This document shows, in pieces, positions 37,138 through 48,538 of a stretch of 64,000 nucleotides of DNA. The notes beneath the pieces were generated by a model, which searched no databases, was not told the origin of the DNA, and saw nothing but the letters and a program-made list of their open reading frames with translations. This DNA comes from Begonia masoniana. Lineage: Eukaryota; Streptophyta; Magnoliopsida; Cucurbitales; Begoniaceae. The DNA lies in NCBI GenBank assembly GCA_022432975.1, contig CM039510.1, positions 10,676,301 through 10,740,300 on the forward strand. Direction: 5' to 3'. The position numbers and the translations under genes were made by a program. Numbering within the stretch: the first letter of the stretch is position 1; each line of letters starts with the position of its first letter.

Positions 37138-39793
37138 GTACTGAACCTGAAAATGAGGATTTTGTGCCTCAGTCTGATGAATAGGTGGCTGGTGAGTCGA
37201 GCTCATGGGGTGTGATTGCTGCAGCCAGACAAATTCTGACCCGAGGTTTAAGTTTTCTGTAATGTCTATATGTGTAAAGTTTTTCTGAAAATTCTGGCTT
37301 GTTGTAAAAACTCTGTAAAAACTTCCGTTTTGGGAAAGTCTGCAAATATATGTTATGTTCTGTACTGATCCTCAGATTTTAAAATAATGCACAGATTTTG
37401 ATATCTAAGTTATTAAAACTGCTGTATTTGACAGTTGAATTCATGTTCTGAATATTCTTAAATTATTTGGAATATTATCTGTTAGTTTGTGCGTGTATGA
37501 CTTCTGGTTTTGGAACTATCCATGCAGTCTGTTTCCTTTGAATATGTTAATTGTAAAGAGTGCTCTACATCCTTGTGTAGAATCGGGCATCGAAGGTTTA
37601 CAACTCTCATGCTTTCTGTTTGTGTTGTATTTGACAGTTGAATGATGTTCTGAATATTCTGGAATTGTTTGGGATATTATCTGTCAGCTTGTGTATGGAT
37701 GACTTCTGGTTTTAGAGTTATCCATGCAGTCTGTTTTTCTTAAAAACCCTGTCGTGTTCCTTTAAACATGTGTTCAAGTTATATTTTTAAATCAGTCTCT
37801 GAAGTTTGAAGTTTTCATCCCTTCTGTTGTGCTCGAGAACCACGTTTTGAATTGGTTGGAGAATCTGAGTCTTTCATGTTTTCTGTTTTTTCTATTCTCT
37901 GTTGGTAAGTCTTCCTGTTAAAAGCTGTCAAACTTTGTCTTTAAAACTATGTCTTCCGATTACATCCACCGGTGAACTCAATTTCGTTTGTGTTTCACAT
38001 CCACCGGTTATCACTGTTCATCTTTTGTCGTATCTGCATCTACCGCCAAACAGTAATTCTGTTTAGGTTTTGCTCCTGCCGATTCCGTTTATTGCATTCA
38101 TCTTCCGATGATGTCATCTCCTCTTCCGATGACGTCACCATAGCTTTTCTTCTGCCGATTTCAACTGCTGACTGCATCTTTCGGTGACGTCATCCATCTT
38201 CCGGCTGACGTCATCACCTTCTGCCAATTTCGTTTACTATCTGTATCTGCCGATGATGTCATCACATCTTCCAACGACGTCATCACACATTCCGATCCCG
38301 TCTGCTGCCTACACCTTCCGATGACGTCATCCACATCATCCAGCCACGTCATCTGCCTAAAGATTCCGGTATCATTTTGGCTTGCATCCACCGATTCAAC
38401 TTGATGCCTGATTCTTCCGTCAACGCCTTCTGCCAGTTTATTTACTTTTGTTTTCATCTGTAACGCCCCCGAATCCACCCTGGCTCGGTGCGCTACTTTG
38501 CTAACCAATCCCACATTAAAACATAATTTAAAATAAGCCTAGACTCAATAATTTCCCTTAATTCTAACCGCTAAGCACCACGGCGTCTTTCCCGAAAATT
38601 TCGGCAAAGTAACGCCTGAAAATGGCGCCTCCAAAATGCTAGATACCTGCATACAATCCAATCCCAAACAATCCAGAATAATCTTATTTCACTAACCAGT
38701 TATCCACTCAACAATCCCACATATAAAAACCTCCAAATATAGAGCGACACATCACCCTTAACCTAACTATATACAACAAATACAATTAGTTACGCTTTCC
38801 CATCATTTCTACAAACAGACATATAAAATAAACTATCAAATATAAAGCTCCACATCTCCCGAAGACCATGGTGGAGTCGCCCCGACAACTGCCCGTACCG
38901 GCACGCCCCGTGCATCACCGCCTGCTCCCAAGTCTTGGCTGACTCACATAGCTCACCTGTACCCGCGTCGTTACCTACACCACAAAACACACACGCACAC
39001 GTAAGCTTACGCTTAGCAAGTAGGGATTAACAAATACGACTAGATAAAATGCAAGCTACATACAACGCTGAACAAAACAACCAAACAACACAACGACACG
39101 AAACAAAACACATATTTGCCCGCATCAACGATGCCTTATTCTTTAATACAGCACGACAATGCAACACAACACAATATCACTTACACAACACATCCCTTGT
39201 AGAGACCCTCCCGAGGTGCTCCACGAGCACTACTCCCCGGCGAAGCAACTCTACACAGGATCACTTTGCATTCCTAATTGCCTCATTACCTTTAATGCTC
39301 ACTCATCAAACCTGTGCTCACCACTCATGCTCACTCATCATCAAACCCGTGCTCACAACTCATGCTCACTCAATGCACAACATAAAATAACCACAACAAC
39401 CAAAAAATCACCAAACAACAACGAACAAAGTAATTCATTCCCACACTACTCAATATAAACCACAATAAGCAATTTATTCTCACACAACTCAATATAAACA
39501 ACACACAATGCAATCAACCTAACACATGCAGTTTCTAACACTCAGTTATGCTTATTTGCTATTAGCCAGCCATCCTTCATAGAGATCCCCTCGGGGTGCT
39601 ACACACCAGCACCTCAGCCCGACAAGGCATACTATTCAAGATTTCGTGTTTTAGCCGGTCATCTCTCATAGAGTTCCCCTCGGGGTGCTACACACTAGCA
39701 CCTCAGCCCGACAAGGCACGCTATTCGAGATGCATTTTACAATTTACTTTATCTGATTACGTTCATGCTCACAATGCCAAACACAATGCCAAA

Positions 39794-40117
39794 CACATCT
39801 CTCACGAGACACAAAGCGTACATCTCTTACGAGACACAAAGCGTACATCTCTTACGAGACACCCAGCGTACATCTCTTACGAGACACAAAGCGTACATCT
39901 CTTACGAGACACCCAGCGTACATCTCTTACGAGACACAAAGCGTACATCTCTTACGAGACACAAAGCGTACATCTCTTACGAGACACCCAGCGTACATCT
40001 CTTACGAGACACAAAGCGTACATCTCTTACGAGACACATAGCGTACATCTCTTACGAGACACAAAGCGTACATCTCTTACGAGACACCCAAAGCGTACAT
40101 CTCTTACGAGACACCCA
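39794..40117 (+). repeat. 25-bp tandem array, about 13 copies
   Basis: The unit GCGTACATCTCTTACGAGAC plus a 5-base variable part gives exact 25-bp spacing (starts at 39,816, 39,841, 39,866, 39,891 and so on to 40,066). The variable part is mostly ACAAA or ACCCA, once ACATA. ATCTCTTACGAGAC contains the partial inverted repeat TCTCTTACGAGA. Long open frames across it encode 25-residue repeats because 25 is not a multiple of three; these are by-products. Confidence 0.95.
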
Positions 40118-40149
40118 TGCATTTCCTACTCACCATTCAACCATGCATG

Positions 40150-40640
40150 TCCCACAAATGCTTAACCAGACCAAACAAAGCAAAGCAGTCAACATCACAA
40201 TTCCCAAACAAAGCAAAGCAATCAACCAACAATGCTTAACCAACAAAGAAGACAGCTTAACCAGACCAAAACAAAGCAAAGCAATCAACCATCAACAATT
40301 CCCAAACAAAGCAAAGCAATCAACCAACAATGCTTAACCAACAAGAAGACAGCTTAACCAGACTAAAACAAAGCAAAGCAATCAACCATCAACAATTCCC
40401 CAAACAAAGCAAGGCAATCAACCAACAATGCTTAACCAACAAAGAGGACACCAAAAACACACAAACACAAACAACCAACATGCTTTACCAACAACAGACA
40501 CCAACACAACAACAACAACAACACAACACCAACATGCTTAACCAACAAACAAGACAACCAACAACAAACAACAACAACAACAACAACAACCAACAATGCT
40601 TAACCAACAAGGAGACAACCAAACAACAAACAACAAATAA
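40150..40640 (+). repeat. AACAAAGCAAAGCA / CAA-rich imperfect repeats in D
   Basis: At least three units of about 70-85 bp with CAAAGCAAAGCAATCAACC, CAACAATGCTTAACCAAC and GAAGACAGCTTAACCAGAC (about 40,180, 40,265, 40,365), passing into (CAA)n-type runs at 40,500-40,625. This is the short counterpart of the huge (TTG)n on the left. Confidence 0.85.
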
Positions 40641-42004
40641 AGCCTACCGTTCCGTGGTGTAGGCCCGAAGGCAAAACACAACGTCCTCTACTTACCTGGC
40701 TTCCTAGCCCGATGAGGATTCTCGGTTACCTGTCCACCTACGGCTCGACATACGACAAATATTTAAACCTCATTAAATCAAGTTCTACATTTACCAATTA
40801 CGCTCAACTACTATTCTAGCTTATCCAATTAAAATCTAACTAAATGGGCACTAATTTGGGTTCGTAAAAACCGACCCGAAACTTCAAAGCGCAGTAACTT
40901 TTGCGTCGGATATCGAATTGACGATTCCCACGGCCACGTACTCCTCTAAGAACCTATTTTAACCTGCCAAAAGGAATTTGAAAACAAACGACCGTAGCTA
41001 GGTCAAAATGGCAAAAACCAAAACTGCCCCTTACCAGGAAAATCCCCCTTTTTGATTTTCCATCAATTCTCACTCAATTCTTCACTAATCAACCACCTAT
41101 ACCCTCAATTAGCATAAACTAATCAAAAATCCCAAACTACAAGCAAAAACCTGAAATGCCCCAAATAGGGCTTCACGGAATTTCACCCAAACAAAGCTCA
41201 TCACGGCCAGGCGATGAAAGCCGGTCCAAGGGTCGGCAAACCCACGCCAGAAACAACCTAAACCGGCCAGTGATCGGAGCTCAAACGCGCTCCTCACCCT
41301 CGGCCTCGAACAGAGTCAAAACAGGGCGAAAAAGAGGGCTTACCGTTCGGTTGTGCGCGGAGAAGGGCCAGAACTGCTCGCCGCCGTCTTTTGGCCGGAG
41401 AACGCCGGAAAATCGCGATGACCGGACCGCCGATCACCGTTCGTGTCTCCCCCCTCTGCTCTGCTCTCCGCTCGGGTCGTCGAAGCTCAAACACAGAATG
41501 GCTCGTCGAAGCCATTCTTTGTTTTAGTTTGTTTTATTATTATTTTTAATAGTAATAATAGTAATAATTTATAATAATAAAACTAAAACTATTTCTTTAA
41601 TTAACACTAACTAATTACCGTTTTGCCCTCTCGTGTTTTCGACCATTCGAAATTTCGTTAAATCTCGCTCGTTCGTAAATTAGAAACTTTCATAAATGGA
41701 CTCTCATCCCGTTCTTTTAATTACTTTACCTTTTTATTATTTCCTAAGATCCATAACTATATTAAATCAAAAACCTCGGGTGTTACATCATCACTTCCTG
41801 CTTTTCTTCTATCATCCATTTTACGTTCCGATTCTGTTAACTGTTTACCCGTTTGATTTCGAATCCAGAGAACTTTCTCTCTCTCTCTGTAAATGTTTTA
41901 AAAGTTTAATGTACAAAAAAAAATAGTCCCCGTTTTCTGTTATCTGTCCCGGAGTGATGGCTTCGATCCCGGACCCCGATCGGGTTCGGTTTCGGGCTGT
42001 CACA

Positions 42005-42282
42005 TATTGCTTGCAGTTTCTCATCCGATGGTCATCTATCCCACAAGGGACACATTTTCCTTTGGGGTTTAGCTGGTTTGAGCCTTTCTTGTTTGACTTG
42101 TTCTTTTTCTTGAGATTCTCAACTCTTTCAGTATTAGTCACAAGAGTAGGAGGACATTCCTCCATCAGTACACATTTCAAGTTGTCATGCACGAGAATGA
42201 GATTGAAATTCTTTTTCCACTTAACAAAATTGTCGCCGTTTAACTTTTCAGTCTCAAGCAAATTTATCATTAATTGAGACAT
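42005..42282 (-). pseudogene. Copia E gag, N-terminal part (right arm), internally deleted
   Basis: An ATG at 42,282 opens MSQLMINLLETEKLNGDNFVK without stops to the B insertion at 42,004. The family is Ty1/copia gag. A zinc knuckle CVPCGIDDHRMRNC (CX2CX4HX4C) ends the segment. Only about 40 residues separate the EECPPT block from the Lys-rich knuckle linker, where copia gag proteins usually have well over 100, so the centre of gag is deleted. It continues as LEELKKK at 28,675 on the other side of B. Dead, but better preserved than the left copy. Confidence 0.88.
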
Positions 42283-43673
42283 GATGCTGTAATAAATAAA
42301 TAAAATTATAATGAATTTTATGCTATAAAATTCAAAATGTTATGACATGCTAGTATGATGCATGAACATGCTAATCACAAAAATATATAAATGCTACTAT
42401 AGTCTCGATAACATAATAAATCACCTTAGGGTAGAAATATTATCAATTAATAAATGTACTCAAAATATCTCATATTTTCGAAATTTATTAACTTACGAAA
42501 ATTTTGGTCAAAATATAACAAACACGTTTAGTTATATTTTCATCAGTGTGACCCACTGTTTTGGATTTATAAAACTTAACTTATAGTCGCCGCCTTAGGG
42601 TCGGACAACTATAAAATACATTTCACATATCCTATCTGTAGGCGACCAACCTTGGTATTGACCTAAGTGAACACTTTCCTTAGGGAGGATGAAAATCAAA
42701 GCCATCTCGGAGCCCCACTTAGATCTCACGGTATTGTGCCAACAGTGGAGACCATGGGATGTTATGCCTAACTTCCCGCTCCCACTCATTATTTTGAATT
42801 AGTGATTATCGAATATCAAATATTCCCTGATATTGATAAATTAATCATATTAATTTATCAATACTTAATTATTAATCTTATAATCATATTATAAAATTAA
42901 TAATTTCAAATAATCAAATTATTTTAATTTTCTAAAATAAAATAAATTTTTAACAAATTAAAAATTATTTTATTTTTCATTCTCACATCATTCAATAAAA
43001 TGAATTAATATTAGCTTTAATCAAATTAAAACTAATTTATTTAATAAACTCTTAATTAAATCAATATGCAATTTAATATATGTTTAAATGCATGACATGT
43101 GAGAAATTTAAAATAAACCTAAACATACATAATCTATATGACATGTGAATGCATGGCAATATAACAAATTATATCAACATAAAAATAAATGAAATAGTGA
43201 CCGGGTTGACCTTTGGGTATTTCTAAAATTACAACCCCAAAATTAAAATAAATATAAAACTATGATTCTAAATCTTCGTCGTCTTCGTAACCGCGTCATC
43301 CAAAATGAACAGCATCAAAAATTCACAAATCCAATTTGTGAATTCATATCTGATTGGGCAACATCATCTGTTTTCGTCAATAGATCAAATCTTTGACGAA
43401 AAGTTCATCCATGTCCTTGTAGTCTCAGATCTGCATCGTAAGATTACAAATTTGGCAGTAATGAAAAATGCATAAATAAAAAAAAATCCTAACCCAAACA
43501 ACCGACTTAATTTCGATCACTATTTCATGCCATGCGAACCATACATCAACAGTATATATTCATAAATATATATAACGCATAAAAATCTAATTCTAACACA
43601 TATCACGATTTACATTAAATTGTATCATCAAAAATATTTTTAGACTAATAAAACCAATGGCTCTGATACCATT
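42283..43673 (-). other. Copia E leader and primer binding site (right arm)
   Basis: AT-rich non-coding leader, with TGGCTCTGATACCA at 43,658-43,671 (reverse complement TGGTATCAGAGCCA). Nothing else is recognised. The first ~160 bases of the leader have runs of simple A/T sequence. Confidence 0.7.
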
Positions 43674-44193
43674 TGTTGGTTTTCGAGGTCCCTACGCATG
43701 GCAGAATTCACTATTATTCATAATAACAGTGACATGCGTTACCCTGTTACTTTAAAACTATTTTAAAATCATCAAAAAATCATAAATTGGATCGTTAGTC
43801 TAAAAGAAATTATTTTCGAGAAATATGTAATTTTTCAAAATGTAAATAATTTACATTGAGAAAAATCATTAGAATTTAGATTGTGAAATAACAAAAGAAG
43901 ATACCTGTTGGAGCAACGATTTTACTCAGCTACTTCCGTCTGATCTTAACAGCTTTAACTCAATATCAGGTGTTATTCCCGAAGACTTTGAAACCGTCGA
44001 GTCTCATCTGAAGATCTTTACACTTTAAATTTCCTGACGTGTGGGCATCTCTCTTACAAGAATAACACACTATTATATTTTTGAAGAGACGTGTTCTCAA
44101 CACATGAGACGTCTCTCTTCGATTTTAGAAAACATTTTTCTAAAACCGAATAAGGAAAGGTCACACATTTTCTCTAGGGATTAGATCTCTTTC
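43674..44193 (-). mobile_element. Copia E 5' LTR (right arm)
   Basis: 520 bp from TGTTGGTTTTCGAGG (sense end CCAACA) to the start of LTR F'. The sense start at the F' side is not a clear TG. Mirror of 6780-7286. Confidence 0.65.
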
Positions 44194-46012
44194 TGTGACA
44201 GCCCAAATCTGGATCCCGATAAGCAGGATCTGAGAGCCAAGCCATCACTCAGAACGGTTAACGGAAAACGGTAAACGTTGACTATTTTTTTTTTGACATT
44301 TAGAACATTACACACAGGAAGAAAACCCTTACAGGAACTGAACGCTGGAAGACGTGAAAATAGGAAACAGAAGGCAGAAACCTATTGAAATCAGATTGCA
44401 GGAATGCATGGCAGAAGGGATTCAGAATACTTAAAACAGAATCAAAAGACATGTAAAATTTTAAACCACAGAAATAAAAACTAAAGAAAACAGGGAGACA
44501 GATGTAAACTAAACTTTGGACATTTAGAATATCGGGCAAGGAGAAATCTGAAGAGTGCAGGAAGGAATGTAAAAAGAATCTGAATAACAGTTATAAATGG
44601 CAGTAGAAAACAAGAAATAAAGGCGGAAGACATAGGCAGAAGACTGGCGGAAGAAATCTATCAGATGATGTAGTTTTGAAGGTAGAAGCAGAGATGATGT
44701 CAGTCGGAAGTTACAGGCAGTAGATGAAATCGGATGAGGTGATGACGTCAGCCGGAAGATGGATGACGTCAAGCGGAAGACATAGGCAGCAAATGAAATC
44801 GGATGAGGGGATGACGTCAGCGGGAAGGTGGATGATGTCAGCAGGAAGATGCAGGCAGCAGATGGAATCGGAGGATGTAAACAGTAGGTGACGTCATCAG
44901 AAGAGGAGATGACGTCAGACGGAAGACGCAGGCGGCAGATGGAATCGGAGGATGTAAACAGTCGGTGACGTCATCGGAAGAGGAGATGACGTCAGACGGA
45001 AGACGCAGGCAGCAGATGGAATCGGAGGATGTAAACAGTGGGTGACGTCATCAGAAGAGGAGATGACGTCAGACGGAAGATGCAGGCAGCAGATGGAATC
45101 GGAGGATGAGGTGATGACGTCAGCTAGAAGATCGATGACGTCAACCGGAAGATACAGACATTAAACGAAATCGGCAGAAGAAAAACCTATGGCAGAACCA
45201 CTGTTTGACGGCAGATGTGAATAAGATAAAATGTGAACAGTATCAATCGGTAGACATAGTTTCAATTTTTGACAGGAAGACACACAGACATAGTTTCAAA
45301 ATATGGTTCTCGAGCACAACAGAAGGCATAACAGAAACTTAAGAATAATCACACTACATAGATAGCTCAAAAACCAGAGACCATCCATGCACAAACTAAA
45401 AGAAAATATCCCCAAACAATTCCAGAACAATCAGAACATGAATTCAACTGTCAAATACAGTAGTTTTTAAAACTTAGACATCAAAATCAGTGCATTGTTT
45501 TAAAATCTGAGGGTCAGTACAGAACCTAACATATATTTGCAGAATTTCCAAAAACAGAAGTTTTAAATACATAAACAGAACATAGTTTAGAATTTCACTC
45601 TCAGTCAGGAATTTGTCTGACAGCCACAACCAACCTGAGAGCTCAAACTACCAGCAACCTATTCATCAGATTGAGGCACAAAGTCCTCATTTCCGGGTTC
45701 AGTACCTACATCAGAGAGTTCATCTATGAGCCTCAAGCTCAGTAAGAACATATAAAATGCAGTGATGCATATGCTATGCATGCGGTTTTCAGAAATTCAG
45801 TGACAGTACAGTACATTACATTTCAGTGTCAGAGGGGTATAAGTGGGGCTTATAGGGGAACTGGCGAACAGTGGGTGCACTATCAGGCACAAACAGTTAT
45901 ACGGTACAATACAGAAATAGATCTGGGGGCCAGTCCCCGTCCCACACTTAACCAATACATTTCAGTCAGATTTTATCTTGTTTAGTTTCAATCAGTGTAC
46001 AGAAATCGGTTT
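44194..46012 (-). mobile_element. LTR F' (3' LTR of G, right arm), truncated
   Basis: Plus strand TGTGACAGCCCAAATCTGG to the TRIM H boundary at 46,013. It contains 11 exact TGACGTCA within about 44,740-45,145, and the acceptor-like AC|CTACATCAG near 45,700. The missing sense start is the same as in the left copy. Confidence 0.85.
44884..45115 (-). repeat. 77-bp tandem repeat with paired TGACGTCA sites
   Basis: TGACGTCA at 44,889, 44,966 and 45,043 are exactly 77 bp apart. Each unit has a second TGACGTCA about 20 bp on, separated by TCAGAAGAGGAGA or similar, then GGAAGACGCAGGCAGCAGAT. The left counterpart (about 5930-6170) is irregular. Confidence 0.95.
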
Positions 46013-46395
46013 TGTAACGACCCCGTTTCCCAGCAAGATATTGTCCGCTCTGGGGATTGGGCCGTAGCCCAATATTCTCCCCTCACAGCTTTGTTTGGCG
46101 AGAACTTTCCAGAAGGTCACCCAACCTGGAATTGCTCTTGCCGAAACACTTTTAACTTCAGAGTTCTTATGGGATCCGTTGTCAATTGTGCTCCAAAACG
46201 CGTCTTGCTATGTTGGGAGGGTCTCTTTACATATGTTTCATTTCCACATACTTCACCAGGCGATGTGGGATTGTGACGACCCCTTTTTTACGACCTGTCA
46301 CCTTCCGATTCGCCCGCGCGGACGTACCGCCATCCGGGTTCTGGTTCCGATTCGTGCAGCCATCGTACACATACTTGCACATTCAGGTCATCACA
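46013..46395 (-). mobile_element. Cassandra-like TRIM H LTR with 5S-like segment (right arm)
   Basis: 383 bp, in sense TGTGATGACCTG...GGGTCGTTACA. The 5S-like part is about 46,100-46,180 on the minus strand. Its GGATCCCATAAGAACTCTGA follows the canonical 5S rRNA order more closely than the left copy, which has extra bases at the same place. Box C-like GGTTGGGTGACCTTCTGG is retained. Confidence 0.82.
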
Positions 46396-46469
46396 ATCAC
46401 CCCCCCTCGGGGGCCCAACGTCCTCGTTGGCCACATTTTCTATTGGGTACAGGCTCTGATACCAACTAT
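46396..46469 (-). mobile_element. TRIM H internal region (right arm)
   Basis: Polypurine tract (ATCACCCCCCCTCGGGGG on the plus strand) and primer binding site (GGCTCTGATACCAA at about 46,452-46,465) within 74 bp. Mirror of 4546-4619. Confidence 0.75.
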
Positions 46470-47752
46470 TGTGACGGCCCCAACCCCACGTCGGTGCCGC
46501 CACGACCTATGTCATGCGTGCATACCTACATATACATAAGTGTTACCCTTGCCCGTTCTCGATTAATACTATTAAATTTTTTTCTTTCATTCTTTTATCG
46601 TTTCCATTTCCTTTTCATTCATTCGTTTACACTCGTTCGTTCGTTGGAGAACGGACTCGGGCATCAATCCACATCTATCGACATTTTGGCTCTAACTTAA
46701 AACATACCCGAAATGACTCATCTAGGGTCGGGAATTATCAAAAGAGGCTTTAACAAGTTGCGCATAAGGTTCGTCAACGTTTAATCACTAAAACGAGATT
46801 AAAACCATTTTTTCGGAAAAACGTCGACTCGGTTTTCGGGTCCTTAAAACCCTATAAAATACTTAGGGATCGCTCGTAAAATATGTTTAAAAAGTATCGT
46901 AAAAGGTCGGGTTAAAACGTGTTTTGAAAAGTCGAAATTTAAAAAAAAAATGCTTTGGGGTCAAGTGGGGCGCGCTGGGCACGCTGCGCGTGCAGCGCGC
47001 GCACTGCGCGCCCCCTATGTGCCCTGCCGCGATTGATTGCACCCCGGGCCCGACCGATCTGGCTGGCTCGGCTTTCTTCATCTAAAAACACCCCGACTGC
47101 GACCGATCGCGCCCCGGGCCAGATCGATCGGGCCGGCTCGGGTTTTTCTATCCCAAAAACACCTAAAAACACTCATTTTGACCTTTTTTGACTTTTCCCC
47201 ATATTTCTTCCTATTTTCCCAAACCAAATGCCTCCAAATCACTTGAAAGTTTACCCACACATTCCGGACACCCTCGACTCTACCTCCCGTAAAAATCTTT
47301 AAAAACCGACTTGAAACGGAGTGCAAAAACGTATCCGAAAGCATATCTAAAATTCACGAAAACCAACCGCGTGGATCGTTCTAAAAACCGAACATTCCAC
47401 CTAAAATCATCCAAATCAAACACCAAACTTCAATTCTAACTTAAATCCTCAAACTACCTTCAAAACATCAAAACTCATCCAATTTACAACCTTCATTTCT
47501 ATTTCACCAAAAATTCATTCTAAACATCAAAACATTCTATTCCGTCAATGTTCACTGTACGTGGCAGAAACTAATCAAAATATCGATTTATAACCTATCC
47601 AGATACCAAGTATCCTAATAAGGGTTCTATTAAAACATTAAATATCATCCCCCATCAACCATTGCAACCCAAAATCCCAAAACACATAACCTATGCTCCA
47701 TACGAGTTGTGCTCGCATTGACTACACCAGCCGCCCTCACGAACATCCTTCG
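46470..47752 (-). other. Unclassified repeat-like stretch with GC-rich island (right arm)
   Basis: Mirror of 3274-4545. The plus strand starts TGTGACGGCCCCAACC, an LTR-like boundary next to the primer binding site. The GC-rich part is at about 46,960-47,150. No coding region is supported. Confidence 0.55.
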
Positions 47753-47824
47753 TCAAGCTGTAGGCTCATCCGTTTGAGGGACATGAAAGCTTTCGCTTGA
47801 CTCTTCCTGATGCCCTCTCAACAT
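47753..47824 (-). pseudogene. Element G gag stub (right arm)
   Basis: Identical frame to 3202-3273: MLRGHQEESSES, then loss of gag similarity and a stop. Leader and primer binding site follow at 47,825-47,988, including ACTTACAGTTGG (donor-like on the minus strand). Confidence 0.75.
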
Positions 47825-47988
47825 TTTTGTTCTTAAGAAACCCTATAAACAAAATAACCTAATTTAATAAACAGGACATTTACGGAAATATAACCACTTA
47901 CAGTTGGTGGAGCGATCTCACGTGGCAGTTGCGCAGTCAGACATTTTACAGAATCATTTTTAAAACCTTGTCTCTCTGATATCATAAC

Positions 47989-48538
47989 TGTGACAGCCCG
48001 AATCCAGAACCCGATCAGCAGGATCCGAGAGCCAAGCCATCACTTAGGACGGTTAACGTAAAACGGTAAACGGTGACTATTTTTTTTTTTACATTTAGAA
48101 CATTACACACAGGAAGAAAACCCTTACGATAACTGAAGGCTTGAAGACGTGAAAACAGGAAATAGAAGGCAGAAACCTATTGAAATCGGATTGCAGGAAT
48201 GCGTGGTAGAAGGGATTCAGAATACTTAAAACAGAATCAGAAGACATGTTAAATTTTAAACCACCGAAATAACAGACTGAAGAAAATAGGGAGACAGATG
48301 TAAACTAAACTTTGGACATTTAGAATATCGGGCAAGGACAAATCTGAAGAGTGCAGGAAGGAATGTAAAAAGAATATGAATAACAGTTATAAATGCTAGC
48401 AGAAAACAAGAAATAAAGGCGGAAGACATAGGCAGAAGACTGGCAGAAGAAATCTATCGGATGATGTAGTTTTGAAGGTAGAAGCAGAGATGACGTCAGT
48501 CAGAAGATACAGGCAGCAGATGAAATCGGATGAGGTGA
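47989..48538 (-). mobile_element. Element G 5' LTR, proximal piece (right arm)
   Basis: Plus strand TGTGACAGCCCGAATCC up to the A insertion. GGTGA at 48,534-48,538 is the A target duplication. The LTR resumes at 62,452. Confidence 0.85.

Larger units (their letters stand above)
38975..40695 (-). other. Candidate LTR intron in D, enlarged by tandem repeats
   Basis: Same signature as in the other LTRs: AG|GTAAGT, GCCTTCGGGCCTACACCAC about 20-45 nt downstream, GCTAAGCGTAAGCTTAC before the 3' side, and GGTGTAG|GT. It spans 1721 nt here instead of 480-630, because the 25-bp array and CAA tracts lie inside. In the left copy the donor side is lost in the (TTG)n region. Confidence 0.42.
38459..41787 (-). 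mobile_element. Solo LTR D (right copy)
   Basis: 3329 bp, plus strand TGTAACGCCCCCG to CTCGGGTGTTACA, flanked by TCATC on both sides (38,454-38,458 and 41,788-41,792). The uninterrupted site is visible in the B 5' LTR (TTTTCATCACTTCC near 31,162). It has no coding region. In sense (minus) it carries donor-like AG|GTAAGTAG at 40,695 and acceptor-like GGTGTAG|GTAAC at 38,975, with the 25-bp array and CAA-rich region between them. A solo LTR is the simplest reading; a non-autonomous element without visible ends inside is the alternative. Confidence 0.85.
28681..42004 (+). mobile_element. Ty3/gypsy element B (right-arm copy), with nested solo LTR D
   Basis: Complete structure in plus orientation: 5' LTR 28,681-31,372, primer binding site 31,374-31,388, gag-pol 31,534-35,926, polypurine-like AAGGTGGGTGGAA before 35,967, 3' LTR 35,967-42,004 with D at 38,459-41,787. 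Without D the element is about 10.0 kb. Target duplication TACTG (28,676-28,680) / TATTG (42,005-42,009). The tail of pol suggests a chromovirus of the Tekay/Del kind. Confidence 0.95.
35967..42004 (+). repeat. Element B 3' LTR (right copy), split by D
   Basis: LTR sequence is 35,967-38,458 plus 41,788-42,004, 2709 bp in total against 2692 bp for the 5' LTR. A possible TATA-like CATAAATACAG is at about 36,030. Intron-like signals are intact here. The TGACGTCA array is at about 38,105-38,355. Confidence 0.92.

Noticed and set aside
39794..40117. CRISPR-like array
   Set aside because: Units are contiguous 25-bp tandems without unique spacers, in a plant LTR.
39596..40337. Two overlapping ~190-codon frames with 25-residue repeats
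   Set aside because: They arise because the 25-bp DNA unit has no stop in those frames. They differ only by frame, lie in a non-coding LTR and are destroyed in the mirror copy.
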